Assembly (NCBI GenBank): GCA_005776725.1
Contig: SXOO01000217.1
Span: 1-64,000 of the forward strand
Direction of reading: 5' to 3'
DNA: 64,000 nucleotides
Origin: Pseudomonadota bacterium
GTDB lineage: Bacteria > Myxococcota_A > UBA9042 > GCA-2863065
Of this stretch, positions 16,959-26,446 are shown piece after piece; within the stretch, counting starts at the first letter, position 1, and each line of letters opens with the position of its first letter. Both the position numbers and the translations under genes were made by a program. A model generated the notes under the pieces. The model was not told the origin of the DNA. It made no database searches and worked only from the letters and a program-made list of their open reading frames with translations.

Positions 16959-19357
16959 AGGGAGCCTCCTGTGATGACGGTGCGTGCGCGTATTCGCGAA
17001 GTCTTGCCAAGCGCATCCACGGGGAGCCGTGGGGTGTGCGTGGCCGTGTCGGGCTGTTGGAGCCGCGGGAGGTGGGCGCGCGAGAACGCCAGCACCTCCT
17101 CGGGGAGCGCCGTGCCGGTGTAGAGCGCGTGCGGGCGCTCGCCCCACTCGGGGTCTGCGAGGCCGGTGACCAACACCTCGCCGATCCCCGGGCAGGCGGA
17201 GAGGCCGGCCTCGATCGCGGCGGGATCGAGGTTTACGCCGCCAGAGATGATGGTGTCGTCGGCGCGGCCGCTGATGGTCACGGCGCCGTGCGGATCGAGG
17301 ATGCCGACGTCGCGAGTGACGAGGCGTCCTCGCGCGATGGGCCCCTCCACCGTCAGCTGGGTCCCGCGGGGGCCCGGGATCAGCCCAAGGCGCGCGAACG
17401 CGAGCGGGGCGACGGGCGCGCCATGCGGGGCGCCGGGCGGCTCGGTGGCCACCTGAGACGCGGTCTCCGTCATGCCCCAGGTGAGCACGATCGGCAGGTG
17501 CCGGGCGCGGGCGAGGAGCTCCGGAGCAGCGGGAGCGCCGCCGACCAGGATCGCGCGAACGGACGGGGCGACGGGGCGCTCGCCCAGCGCCGCCACCACC
17601 CGCTCGAGCTGCGCGGGGACCAGCGAGAGGAGCGAGAGCTGCCCCGTGACCAGCTGCTCAGCCACCGCGTCGGCGTCGAAGCGCGCGCCCAGGAGCCGCG
17701 CGGTGGTGGCGCCCCACGCGGCACGTTCGAGGATCATGAGCCCGCCCACGCGGTCGAGGGGCAGGCAGAGGCCCCACACGTCGTCGAGTGCGTGGCCCAG
17801 CCGCATCGCCGAGCCGAACGCGGACAGCGTGGCCTGGAGCGCGCCGAGGCGGACGGCGCTGGGCGCCCCGGTGGTCCCCGACGTGTGGACAAGGTACCGA
17901 TCGGCGTCCGCGGCCGAGTCGCGCTCGGGCAGCTCGGGGCCTGGTGGCAGGGCTCCGACCACCGCGTCGGCGTCACCTGCGTCCCCCGGGGTGGCGATCG
18001 CTCCCAGCCAGGTGGCCGCGTGGATGCGCTCCGCGGCGTCGAGGAGGGAACCCTGACACCTGGCGAGCGGCACCGCGACCCGGTCGCCCGTGCGGACCCC
18101 GGCGGCGTGGAGCGCGCCTGCGAGGGAAGCGACTCGGCTCCTCAGCGCGGACCAGGTCACGGTCTGCTCCCCGAGCACCAGCGCGGGGTGACCCGGTCGT
18201 GCGCGGGCCGCCGCCGCGACGGGGTGCGGGAGGTCGGTTGGGCCAGGCCTCGCCGACAGCGCGTCGGCGCGTCGCGTGGGCGCCACGCCCAGGCCGGGCG
18301 CGGAGGCAGTGATGCGGGCACGGGTGATCGCGAGCGGCTCGGCCACGTCAACGCCAGGCGTGGTGGTGTGCGACAAGCCGTGCGCGCGCACGCCGATCCC
18401 CTCGGCGTTCAGCGCGAGCGCCACGTGAGCGGCGCCTGCGCGTCCTACGGCGCTGTCCAGCGCGTGGGTGACCAGCACCGCAAGGCCACGGGCGTGCGCC
18501 GCGCGGGCTGTCCGGAGCGCCGCGTGCAGCCCGGTGAAGGCGGGCTTCACCACGATCCCTGCCGTGCCGGCGGGGAGCCTCGAGAGGGCGCGCGCCACCT
18601 CGACGTGAGCCGCGGCGAGGTCGGCGTTGGGGGCTCGGAGGGTCTCGGTTGTGGCCTCGATGAGGAGCTCACGCAGCGACTCGTCCGCGAAGCGCGGCGG
18701 CCCCCCGGCGGCCCCGGGCTCCTCAACGAGCTCCAAGTTCAGCGCGGCGAGCGCGGCTGTGTCGACGGGGGCGCCGTTGCAGTCCGCCCTCAGCGCGAGG
18801 GAGGCCGGCAGCTCGGCGCGCACGGCGCGAAGCAGCCCAAGCCCACCTTGTGTCGTGCTGCTCGACGAGGTCGCCGAGAGCTTCACCTTCAGCGTGGTGT
18901 AGCCCTCGGCCACAGCGGCTCGGGCCGAAGCCAGGTTGTCCACCAGCGCGTGGACCTCCACCTCCGGCGTCGCGTCGGCGGCCGTGAGCACACGCCAGAG
19001 GGGCAGGCCGGCGCGCCGCGCCTCCAGGTCCGCCAGCGCCAGCTCCACGCACCAGCGCGCCTCGGCGCTCAGCGCGTTCCACAGGTCGGAGCGCGGGAGC
19101 GCAAAGAACGGCGCGGGAAGGGGGCTCGCGTCACGGGCGGAGGCCTCGAGCGCTCCGCCGGCGAGCTCGCGCGCGGCGGCTACCAGCTCGGCTCGGAGGC
19201 CGGGCGCGGGCTGCCACGGGCACGCGTCGCCTGTCCCGGTCACGCCGTCCGCCCCCACGACGTGGAGCAGGAATCCTTCACGGTGGCTCAGCCCGCGGAT
19301 CGGCACGCAGAGCGGGATCCGGTAGGCCTCGACGCGGGCGAGCGCGATGGGCGTCAC
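16955..19357 (-). CDS. Fusion: o-succinylbenzoate synthase (MenC) + OSB-CoA ligase (MenE)
   Basis: N-term enolase-superfamily (EGYTTLKVKL, LRADCNGA, LELVEEPG, GIVVKPAF); C-term ANL ligase (LVHTSGTTGAPSAVRLG, VLTWGMTETASQV, SGRADDTIISGGVNLDPAAIE). GTG start at 19357. Confidence 0.9.
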   Translation of the reverse strand: MTPIALARVEAYRIPLCVPIRGLSHREGFLLHVVGADGVTGTGDACPWQPAPGLRAELVAAARELAGGALEASARDASPLPAPFFALPRSDLWNALSAEARWCVELALADLEARRAGLPLWRVLTAADATPEVEVHALVDNLASARAAVAEGYTTLKVKLSATSSSSTTQGGLGLLRAVRAELPASLALRADCNGAPVDTAALAALNLELVEEPGAAGGPPRFADESLRELLIEATTETLRAPNADLAAAHVEVARALSRLPAGTAGIVVKPAFTGLHAALRTARAAHARGLAVLVTHALDSAVGRAGAAHVALALNAEGIGVRAHGLSHTTTPGVDVAEPLAITRARITASAPGLGVAPTRRADALSARPGPTDLPHPVAAAARARPGHPALVLGEQTVTWSALRSRVASLAGALHAAGVRTGDRVAVPLARCQGSLLDAAERIHAATWLGAIATPGDAGDADAVVGALPPGPELPERDSAADADRYLVHTSGTTGAPSAVRLGALQATLSAFGSAMRLGHALDDVWGLCLPLDRVGGLMILERAAWGATTARLLGARFDADAVAEQLVTGQLSLLSLVPAQLERVVAALGERPVAPSVRAILVGGAPAAPELLARARHLPIVLTWGMTETASQVATEPPGAPHGAPVAPLAFARLGLIPGPRGTQLTVEGPIARGRLVTRDVGILDPHGAVTISGRADDTIISGGVNLDPAAIEAGLSACPGIGEVLVTGLADPEWGERPHALYTGTALPEEVLAFSRAHLPRLQQPDTATHTPRLPVDALGKTSRIRARTVITGGSL

Positions 19358-20229
19358 GAGACCACCCCCACGGCCAGCAGGATCCCGTAGCACAGCGTGG
19401 CTCGGGCCGTGCCAGCGAGGCGCGCGTTGAGCTCGGCGCCGTCCGTTCGATACACGCCCCAGAGCTCTCGGAGGGCGAGGGGGAGTGCGCCGAGCGCGAA
19501 GAGCCAGGCTACCTGGCCTCGCGCCGCCGCGATCACCGGCACCGCGAACGCCAGCGCCATCCAGGCGGCGTATTCGACGCGCGCGAAGGCGGGGCCGAAG
19601 CGGACCGCGAGCGTGCGCTTGCCGGCCTTCGCGTCCGTGTGCCGGTCGCGCAGGTTGTTGACCACCAGGATCGCCGTGGAGAGCGCGCCGATCCCTGCGC
19701 CACACAAGAGCGCGTCGGTGGGCCAGCCGCCCGTCTGGGCGTAGGTGGTTCCGGCCACCGCGACCAACCCGAAGAACACGAAGACGAAGAGGTCCGCCAC
19801 GCCCAGGTACGCGAGCGGGTAAGGCCCGCCGGTGTAGAGCCAACCGGACAGCAGGCTGAGCGCGCCGATCGCGACGATCGGCCAACCCGCGACGCTGACG
19901 AGATAGAGTCCAGCGGCGAAGGCGACCCCGAAGGCCGCGAGGGCGACGGACTTTACCGTCCCAGGCGTGAGCCAACCCTGCTGCGTGGCGCGGCGCGGGC
20001 CGAGCCGCTCCTCAGTGTCGGCGCCACGACGGAAGTCTTCATAGTCATTGAAGAGGTTCGTCCCGATCTGGATGCCCAGGGCGCCAACGAGGCAGGCAGC
20101 GGCCGCCCCGAGGTGCACCCCGCCGTGAGCGTGGGCCACAGCGGTGCCCAGCACGACCGGGGCGATCCCGGCCGTGAGCGTCTTCGGCCTCATCGCCAGA
20201 AGGACGGCGCGCGCGCGACCCACGCTCAT
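19354..20229 (-). CDS. menA: 1,4-dihydroxy-2-naphthoate polyprenyltransferase
   Basis: AMRPKTLTAGIAPVVLGTAVAHAHG...GTNLFNDYEDFRRGADTEERLGPRRATQQGWL; second motif NNLRDRHTDAKAGKRTLAVRFG. Confidence 0.95.
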   Translation of the reverse strand: MSVGRARAVLLAMRPKTLTAGIAPVVLGTAVAHAHGGVHLGAAAACLVGALGIQIGTNLFNDYEDFRRGADTEERLGPRRATQQGWLTPGTVKSVALAAFGVAFAAGLYLVSVAGWPIVAIGALSLLSGWLYTGGPYPLAYLGVADLFVFVFFGLVAVAGTTYAQTGGWPTDALLCGAGIGALSTAILVVNNLRDRHTDAKAGKRTLAVRFGPAFARVEYAAWMALAFAVPVIAAARGQVAWLFALGALPLALRELWGVYRTDGAELNARLAGTARATLCYGILLAVGVVS

Positions 20230-21863
20230 GGCACGCTCGCGGCCGCGGTCCGCGCGGCCTCCATCGCGTCACGTCGCCGGCGCTGACTGGCCTCGCGGTC
20301 TACCCGCACCACCAGCACCTCCAGGCCGCGGATCGGTCTCTCGAGGGCCTGGAACAGCGCGTCGCGCTCTGTCACCACGGTCACCGGCGCCACGGCCGCG
20401 GCCAGCGCGGCCACGTCCGTGTGCTGCGGCGTGAGGAAGCACCGCTCGAAGGCGGGGTGCGCAGCGATGGGCAGGTAGCCGAAGATCCCCCCGCCGCCGT
20501 TGTCGACCACGACCACGCGCAGCGGGACGCCCAGCTCGGCCGCAGAGAGCAGGCCCGAGAGGTCGTGGCGGAACGCCAGGTCTCCGAGCAGCACCGTGGT
20601 TGGCGCCGGGGTGGGGCTAGGAGCCGAGCTCCCGGACCCCCGCAGCGCCGCCCCTGCCGCGGTGCTGATGAGCCCGTCGATCCCATTGGCGCCACGGTTG
20701 ACCAGGACCCGCGCGCGCCCCGAAGCGGCGAAGAGGTCCACGTCTCGGATCGGCATGCTCGAGGCGATCACCACGACGTCCGCGGCGCTCGTACCGAGCG
20801 TGGCGCGCGCCACCACGCCCTCCCAGAGCCCCTCGGAGGTCGCGGCGTCCAGCGCCTCTCCGGCCGCGCGGTCGAGCGCGAGCCAGCGCGGGAGGTCGGC
20901 CCGGGGGGACTCACCCGGCTCGAGCGAGGTGAGTGCGGCCCCGGCCGGGCCCGGCAGCCAGGCCTCGGCGCGGCAGCTGGGATCGTGGAGCGCGGAGCCC
21001 AGGAGCCAGAGCGGAGCTTCCAGGGCGGCCAGCCACTCCTGGACCGCCCGAGTGGTGGGGACGTGCCCCACGCGGACGACGAGGTCCGGCTTGGGCGCGT
21101 GGGCCAGGATCACCTCCGTGCGATGCACCAACGGGGCCTCGAGCCCCGAGAAGCGGAGCCCGCTGGCGGCGTCTGCCACGATCGGCCACCCGAGGCGCCG
21201 CGCTGCGCCGACGAGCTGCTCTTCGCAGCCCTCGAGGTGAGCCCCGGCCACGAAGATCCCACGCCGCGAGCGGCGCACCGCAGCGACCAGGGCGTCAACG
21301 TCCGGGGTGGCGGGTTGGGTCCGTGGCGCGGGGCGCGGCGCAGGGGCCGCGAAGCGCTCGCCGGAGGCCCACACCGGCTCCGTGAACGACAGATTCAGGT
21401 GAGCGGGCCCCGGCACCGCCAGGGCCTCCAGCGCCACGAGGCGGCAATGGGCGGCTGAGCTCGTCTCGGGCAGCGCGAACGCCGCGCGCACATGGGCGCC
21501 GAAGAGGCGGGTCTGGTCTACGGTCTGGGGCGCGCCGACGTACTGCGCGGCGGCCGGTCGGTCGGCCGTGAGCGCCAACACCCGGGCTCCCGTGGCGTTC
21601 GCCTCGACCAGCGCGGGCAGCCAGTGCGCCCCTGCGCTCCCCGAGGTGCAGACCAGCGCCCCCGGCCCCTCGAGCCGCGACAGGCCCAGCGCGACGAACG
21701 CCGCCGAGCGCTCGTCGACCAGCATGCGGAGGTCGAGGCCCAGCTCCAGGGCGGCGAGGATCAAGGGGGTGGAGCGCGATCCCGGCGAGGCGAGCACCGT
21801 GCGGACGCCGCCGTCGCGGAGCGCCGCGAGCACGGCGCCGGCGCGCTCGAGGTTGCTGCTCAC
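20226..21863 (-). CDS. menD: SEPHCHC synthase MenD
   Basis: VLASPGSRSTPLILAAL, LVDERSAAFVALGLSRLEGPGALVCTSGSAGAHWLPALVEA, QTVDQTRLFGAHVR, VNRGANGIDGLISTAAG, VVVDNGGGGIFGYLP. Confidence 0.96.
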   Translation of the reverse strand: MSSNLERAGAVLAALRDGGVRTVLASPGSRSTPLILAALELGLDLRMLVDERSAAFVALGLSRLEGPGALVCTSGSAGAHWLPALVEANATGARVLALTADRPAAAQYVGAPQTVDQTRLFGAHVRAAFALPETSSAAHCRLVALEALAVPGPAHLNLSFTEPVWASGERFAAPAPRPAPRTQPATPDVDALVAAVRRSRRGIFVAGAHLEGCEEQLVGAARRLGWPIVADAASGLRFSGLEAPLVHRTEVILAHAPKPDLVVRVGHVPTTRAVQEWLAALEAPLWLLGSALHDPSCRAEAWLPGPAGAALTSLEPGESPRADLPRWLALDRAAGEALDAATSEGLWEGVVARATLGTSAADVVVIASSMPIRDVDLFAASGRARVLVNRGANGIDGLISTAAGAALRGSGSSAPSPTPAPTTVLLGDLAFRHDLSGLLSAAELGVPLRVVVVDNGGGGIFGYLPIAAHPAFERCFLTPQHTDVAALAAAVAPVTVVTERDALFQALERPIRGLEVLVVRVDREASQRRRRDAMEAARTAAASVP

Positions 21864-23065
21864 GACGCGGTCTCCACGAGGCGGAGCGCAGACCCGATGG
21901 TGGCGAGCTTCAGCTCGGTCTCGTGCCACTCGGCCGCGGGCTCCGAGCCCCGGACGATCCCCGCGCCGGCGAAGGCCACGGCCCGCTCGGGCGACACCAC
22001 CGCGGAGCGGATCGCCACGGCGAAGAGTCCATCGCCCGACGGCGTGGTGAAGCCTACCGGTCCGGCGTAGAGCCCGCGGTCGAGAGGTTCTTCGGCGCGG
22101 AGCCACGCGTCGGCCTCCGCCGAGGGATAGCCGCCCACTGCCGGCGTGGGGTGGAGGGCCTGCGCCAGCGCCTGGGCCGTGACCCCGGGGCGCAACCGCG
22201 CCCTGATCGGGCTCACGAGGTGCTGGACCGCGGGGAGCCGCAGGAGCTGCACACGTCCCACCTCCAGGCCCACCACGAAGGGCCTGAGGCGCGCGGCGAT
22301 GGCTCGCGCCACCACCGCTTGCTCCTCTCGATCCTTCTCGCTCTCGAGCAGGCGTCGGCCCAGCGCCTGATCCTCGTCCGAGTCGGCGGCGCGCGGCGCA
22401 GTCCCCGCCACGGCGTGCGTCTCGAGCTCACCGCGGACCACACTGACCAGGGTCTCGGGCGTGGCTCCCAGGAAGGTCCGTCGCCCGTCGCCCACGGCGA
22501 AGACGATGCTGGCTGCGTGTCTGGCGAGCAGGATCTCCAGGATCGCGCAGGGGTCGAAGGCGTAGCCGCTCGGGGCGACCACCTCGGCTGACCGCGCGAG
22601 GACCACCTTCTCGAGGTGGCCCGCTCCAATCTCGGCGACCGCGCGCCCGACTCGGGCCTCGAACGCTGACTGAGCCTCGAGCGGGACGAAATCCGGCGCG
22701 CGGTGGTGCATCTGCTCGAGGTTGGGCCCCGCGGCAGGCAGCGGCCCCCCGGCGATCGTGTCTCCGCGGTGGCGGAACCAGCACGCGGTGGGCACGAAGG
22801 CCGGGACCTCCGGCCACGCGATCCCTGACCGCTCTCGAGGGGAGACGTCGTTCCTGTAGCCCATGGCGCCGACCCAGCTCGGCAGCCCGCCGGCGAGCCC
22901 GTCGGGGGAGCCTCCGCCGACCGCGGCCAGCTCCACCCGCCGCACCGGATCACGCAGGTAGAACCACGGGCGGCGGCAGGTGGCGAGCGCCCGCAGCGGC
23001 ACCTCGCGCCACGGCACGTCCCGCGGGCGGCTCTGGTCGGTGGGTGTGGGGGCTCCGTCTGACAA
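21860..23065 (-). CDS. menF: Isochorismate synthase
   Basis: HLEKVVLARSAEV, FLGATPETLV, HAVAGTAPRAADSDEDQ, HPTPAVGGYPSAEA, RGLYAGPVGF, AGAGIVRGSEPAAEWHETELKL. Start TTG 23065 assumed; downstream starts possible. Confidence 0.93.
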   Translation of the reverse strand: MSDGAPTPTDQSRPRDVPWREVPLRALATCRRPWFYLRDPVRRVELAAVGGGSPDGLAGGLPSWVGAMGYRNDVSPRERSGIAWPEVPAFVPTACWFRHRGDTIAGGPLPAAGPNLEQMHHRAPDFVPLEAQSAFEARVGRAVAEIGAGHLEKVVLARSAEVVAPSGYAFDPCAILEILLARHAASIVFAVGDGRRTFLGATPETLVSVVRGELETHAVAGTAPRAADSDEDQALGRRLLESEKDREEQAVVARAIAARLRPFVVGLEVGRVQLLRLPAVQHLVSPIRARLRPGVTAQALAQALHPTPAVGGYPSAEADAWLRAEEPLDRGLYAGPVGFTTPSGDGLFAVAIRSAVVSPERAVAFAGAGIVRGSEPAAEWHETELKLATIGSALRLVETAS

Positions 23066-23069
23066 AGGC

Positions 23070-23093
23070 GTTGTTTATAACCTCTTGAACAAC
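23070..23093. promoter_or_regulatory. Candidate operator 1: GTTGTTTA-N8-TGAACAAC
   Basis: Inverted repeat read directly, one mismatch per arm; same architecture as 23145..23168. Confidence 0.65.
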
Positions 23094-23101
23094 ACGGCGG
23101 C

Positions 23102-23130
23102 GTTCTAGCTCACGTATAGTGCGTTGGCAA
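23102..23130 (-). promoter_or_regulatory. Candidate sigma70-like promoter for menF operon: TTGCCA-N17-TAGAAC
   Basis: On the reverse strand TTGCCA (23130..23125), 17-nt spacer, TAGAAC (23107..23102); operator 1 lies immediately downstream. Confidence 0.4.
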
Positions 23131-23144
23131 TCGAGTCGTGCGCC

Positions 23145-23168
23145 GTTGTTCACGTTGGCTTGGACAAC
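23145..23168. promoter_or_regulatory. Candidate operator 2: GTTGTTCA-N8-TGGACAAC
   Basis: Inverted repeat, identical arm/spacer lengths to operator 1, 75 bp away; 22 bp upstream of the regulator ATG. Confidence 0.65.
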
Positions 23169-23190
23169 GCGGCGTGCTAGGCTCGCCACG

Positions 23191-23733
23191 ATGAACCCCT
23201 CCTCTCTCGACCGCCGAGTCCTCGCCGCGTGCGACGCTGCTGGCGCCTTCATCGAGTACTGGGGCTTCAAGGCGATCCACGGGCGTGTCTGGACGCTGGT
23301 GGCGATCTCGCGCGCTCCGCTCAGCCAGACCGAGGTGGCTGAGCGCCTCGGCGTCTCCCGGTCGCTCGTGAGCCAGGCCGTGGCCGATCTCGAGTCTCGT
23401 GGGCTGCTTCGGCAAGCCGGGGAGGGGAGGAAAGCGCCGCTTCAGGCGGTGTGGGACGTCTGGCCGGTGATCGCCGACGTCCTCAGGAAGCGCGAGTGGC
23501 AGATGCTGGACGAGGCGCGCCTCTCGCTAGAGGCCGCGCTGGAAGAGGCCGAGCTGTCCCCGGCGGGGGACATCGATCCCGGCCGCGTACGCGTGCTGCT
23601 CTCCATGACCGAGATCGCGCAGACGTTCGTGGGGGTGCTCATCGCGCTCCGCGTGCCCGCCAGCGTGGAGAAAGTGGCCGACTGGATGGGTCGCGCGCGG
23701 CTGCTGGTTCAGACGCTGCGCGGCGTCGGCTGA
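23191..23733 (+). CDS. GbsR/MarR-like winged-helix transcriptional regulator
   Basis: PLSQTEVAERLGVSRSLVSQAVADLESRGLLRQAGEGRKAPLQAVWDVWPVI, a wHTH followed by a helical region typical of GbsR-like proteins; divergent from menF. Confidence 0.8.
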   Translation: MNPSSLDRRVLAACDAAGAFIEYWGFKAIHGRVWTLVAISRAPLSQTEVAERLGVSRSLVSQAVADLESRGLLRQAGEGRKAPLQAVWDVWPVIADVLRKREWQMLDEARLSLEAALEEAELSPAGDIDPGRVRVLLSMTEIAQTFVGVLIALRVPASVEKVADWMGRARLLVQTLRGVG

Positions 23734-23801
23734 GCTCTTTCACGGAGCGCCTCGGCGCTCTCGGTGGGTGCGTGCCTGCGAGCCCTCCAGCCCGGGACAG
23801 C

Positions 23802-24650
23802 TCAGGGGTGTGGCCGGCAGATCACGTTGATGGCGTCTCGGTCCCCGAGGGCAGCGATGCGCGCCCGGATGTCCACCACCGGGGTGGTGCCGTCGAGCTC
23901 GAAGAAGTCGTAGCCACCGAGCAGGCCGAGCAGCGCCTCGAACGAGTCGCCCGCTTTTCGCTGCCAGTAGTCGCTCACCTCCACGATCATGATGGGGCGA
24001 TCACGCCTCAGTATCTCGGTTGCGCCGCGCAGGATCTTGGTCTCGAAGCCGTCCACGTCGAGCTTGATGAGGTCGACCTTGGCGATCCCCTTGCGGGCGC
24101 AGTAGGTGTCGAGCCGTGAGAACGTGACGGCCCCCTGCTCGGTCAGGCTGTCGCCCTGCGCCTTGTATTGCGACTGGAACGCGTAGGCCGCCTGATCCTG
24201 GTCCGCGTCCGAGAGCGCCATTCTCTCGGGGACCACGTTCCGCAGCTCGGGGTTCAAGCTCAGGTTGCGTTGGAGCTTCCCAAAGGCCCACTCGGTGGGC
24301 TCGAACGCGTAGACACGGCCACCGGGTCCCACACGGCGCGCAAGCGGCAGGCAGTGCGCGCCGATGTTGGCGCCGATGTCGAGCACGGTCATGCCTTCGC
24401 GGGTGAGCGCGTCCAGCGCGGCGGTGGTCCCGCGCTCGAAGAAGCCCTCGAGGTAGATGTGGCGATCGATGTGCTGATCGAGGTCGAGCTCCCAGTGGAG
24501 GCCACCCCGCTCAGCGGTGACCTTCTTGCCAGCGAATCGACCCTTCACCCAGCGGTCCAGCGCGACCAGCGGTCGGGCCAGAGGACGACCGGGGAGGCGA
24601 CGATAGAGGGACAGCGCAGCTCTGCGAATCCCGATGAGCAGCTCACTCAC
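23802..24650 (-). CDS. FkbM-family methyltransferase
   Basis: GMTVLDIGANIGAHCLPLARRVGPGGRVYAFEPTEWAFGKLQRNL...VDLIKLDVDGFETKILRGATEIL. GTG start at 24650. Confidence 0.92.
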   Translation of the reverse strand: MSELLIGIRRAALSLYRRLPGRPLARPLVALDRWVKGRFAGKKVTAERGGLHWELDLDQHIDRHIYLEGFFERGTTAALDALTREGMTVLDIGANIGAHCLPLARRVGPGGRVYAFEPTEWAFGKLQRNLSLNPELRNVVPERMALSDADQDQAAYAFQSQYKAQGDSLTEQGAVTFSRLDTYCARKGIAKVDLIKLDVDGFETKILRGATEILRRDRPIMIVEVSDYWQRKAGDSFEALLGLLGGYDFFELDGTTPVVDIRARIAALGDRDAINVICRPHP

Positions 24651-24693
24651 AGAACACCTCGACTCAAAGCACCGGGTATCGGCTCCGGTGAAA

Positions 24694-26280
24694 TCATGTC
24701 TGACCCCGCGCGGCGCTGCCTGGCCGTGGCCGTCGGAGCAGCCGTGCGAAGAGCGCCTCGCTGGCGCCGAAGTACGGCGCATCCCGCCCCGCAAAGGCCC
24801 GATGCCCCACCACGATTCCGGCGCCGGCCACCCCCAGCGAGAGGACAGTCCCGACCCACGCGCCCACGCCCAGCCGAAGGGCAACGGCGCCTGTGGCGAT
24901 GCCAGCGAGCCCGATGAGCGCGTGGACGCCCAGCAGCGAAGGGAGCCCGGGGAGCATCCCGCGCAGCACGGGGCCCGGACTCGCCCCCCCGTTGGCCAGC
25001 TCGGCGGCCTTCCAGGCCAGCACGAGACAGCCGAGCGGGTAGCAGAGCGCCGCGAGCCCGGCGCCATGAAGGTGCCAGTGTGGCGTGAGGATGAGCAGCA
25101 GCACCAGCATGGAGCCACCGCCCACGAGCGTGGCCGCCGCCACCACGTCGGGTCGGCTGCGGCCGGTGAGGTAGTAGTACGGGACCACGTTCAGCGCATG
25201 GAGCCCGTAAGCCGCGAGCAGCCAGGCGAAGATCCCGGATGCCGCTTCGGCGCGCGCGGCGCCCACCCACGCAGGCAGGAAGACGGGGCCCACCGCGGCG
25301 GCGAGCGTGACCACGCCGGCGGAGAAGAGGAGGCTGGCGCGCCATGCGGTGGGGAACTGGCGCGCGTCATCGTTGCGGTCGCCCGACGCGAAGTGCGGCA
25401 TGAGCACGCGGCCGGCCGCGATGGCGACCTGATGGACCTTTGAGGCCAGCGCCTGGGCGAGGGCGTAGCTCGCTACGGCCTCCAGCCCGAGGACCGACCC
25501 AACGACCAGCTTGTCGAGCTGGCCGATCGCGAGGGTGCCCGCTGAGGTGACGGAGCTGTACATCCCGAAGCCGAGGAGTCGCCGCGACGTGGGCAGGAAG
25601 TCGAGCTGGTCCCACTTCACCGGCTGCAGCTCACGCGCTACGGAGACGAGACCGACGATGGCGGTTGCCCATGTGACGGCGACGGTGGCCACGACGAGGC
25701 CGATGAAGCCTGAGCCGATGGCGAGGGCGAGCCAGCCAACGATCAGCGCGGTGACGGCGCGGCCCATGACCAGGAGCTGCGATGCCCGGAACCGGTTCAG
25801 CCCCTCGAAGACCCCCGAAGCCACCGTGAACAGCACCGTCGGCAAGACCCCGATGGAGACGAGTCGCAGCGCACGCACGGCGAGCTCGGCTTCGTCGCCC
25901 CGAAGCTTCAGGAGGTGGACGGCGATCGGCTCGGCGAGCACCACCATGATCAGGGTCGCAAGCAGCGCCAGGACCGTGAAGACGAGCGACGCGGAGGTGA
26001 CGATTCGCGTGAGGGCGAGGCCCGGGGGCACGGCGGCATCACCGCCCCCGCGTGCCCCGGCGACGAGGGCGGTGGTGGCCTCACCGAGGCTCAAGTTGAG
26101 GATCCCGGTGAAGGCCAGGATGGCGATGCACAGCGTCCAGAGCCCGAAGGTCCGGTCGCCGAGGTAGCTGAGATAGAGAGGGGTGCTGACGAGCGCCACC
26201 AGCGTGGGCACCGCGAAACCCGCGAGGCTCCAGAGCGTGTTACCAGCCAGGAGGCCGGCGCGGGTGGCTTGGCTAGTCAT
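24694..26280 (-). CDS. Polysaccharide biosynthesis / oligosaccharide flippase-like membrane protein
   Basis: Polytopic; NTLWSLAGFAVPTLVALVSTPLYLSYLGDRTFGLWTL; start trimmed to MTSQATRAGLLAGN. Confidence 0.85.
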   Translation of the reverse strand: MTSQATRAGLLAGNTLWSLAGFAVPTLVALVSTPLYLSYLGDRTFGLWTLCIAILAFTGILNLSLGEATTALVAGARGGGDAAVPPGLALTRIVTSASLVFTVLALLATLIMVVLAEPIAVHLLKLRGDEAELAVRALRLVSIGVLPTVLFTVASGVFEGLNRFRASQLLVMGRAVTALIVGWLALAIGSGFIGLVVATVAVTWATAIVGLVSVARELQPVKWDQLDFLPTSRRLLGFGMYSSVTSAGTLAIGQLDKLVVGSVLGLEAVASYALAQALASKVHQVAIAAGRVLMPHFASGDRNDDARQFPTAWRASLLFSAGVVTLAAAVGPVFLPAWVGAARAEAASGIFAWLLAAYGLHALNVVPYYYLTGRSRPDVVAAATLVGGGSMLVLLLILTPHWHLHGAGLAALCYPLGCLVLAWKAAELANGGASPGPVLRGMLPGLPSLLGVHALIGLAGIATGAVALRLGVGAWVGTVLSLGVAGAGIVVGHRAFAGRDAPYFGASEALFARLLRRPRPGSAARGQT

Positions 26281-26446
26281 GTTGGGCGCCGGCACTCTAA
26301 CCCTCGAGGGCGTCTTGGTTGCCACTCAGGGCGCGACTTTTCATCGAGTCACCGGGCTCCGCTGTCCTCGGCCCCGGCGCCTCGAATCGCTTCCCCGCGA
26401 ACGGCGCGACGGGGTTCTTCTTTGGGCCCGCGATTGAGGCTGCGCG

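Noticed and set aside
17036-19390. 784-aa forward ORF opposite menCE
   Set aside because: Sense strand encodes MenC/MenE motifs; the antisense frame has no family features.
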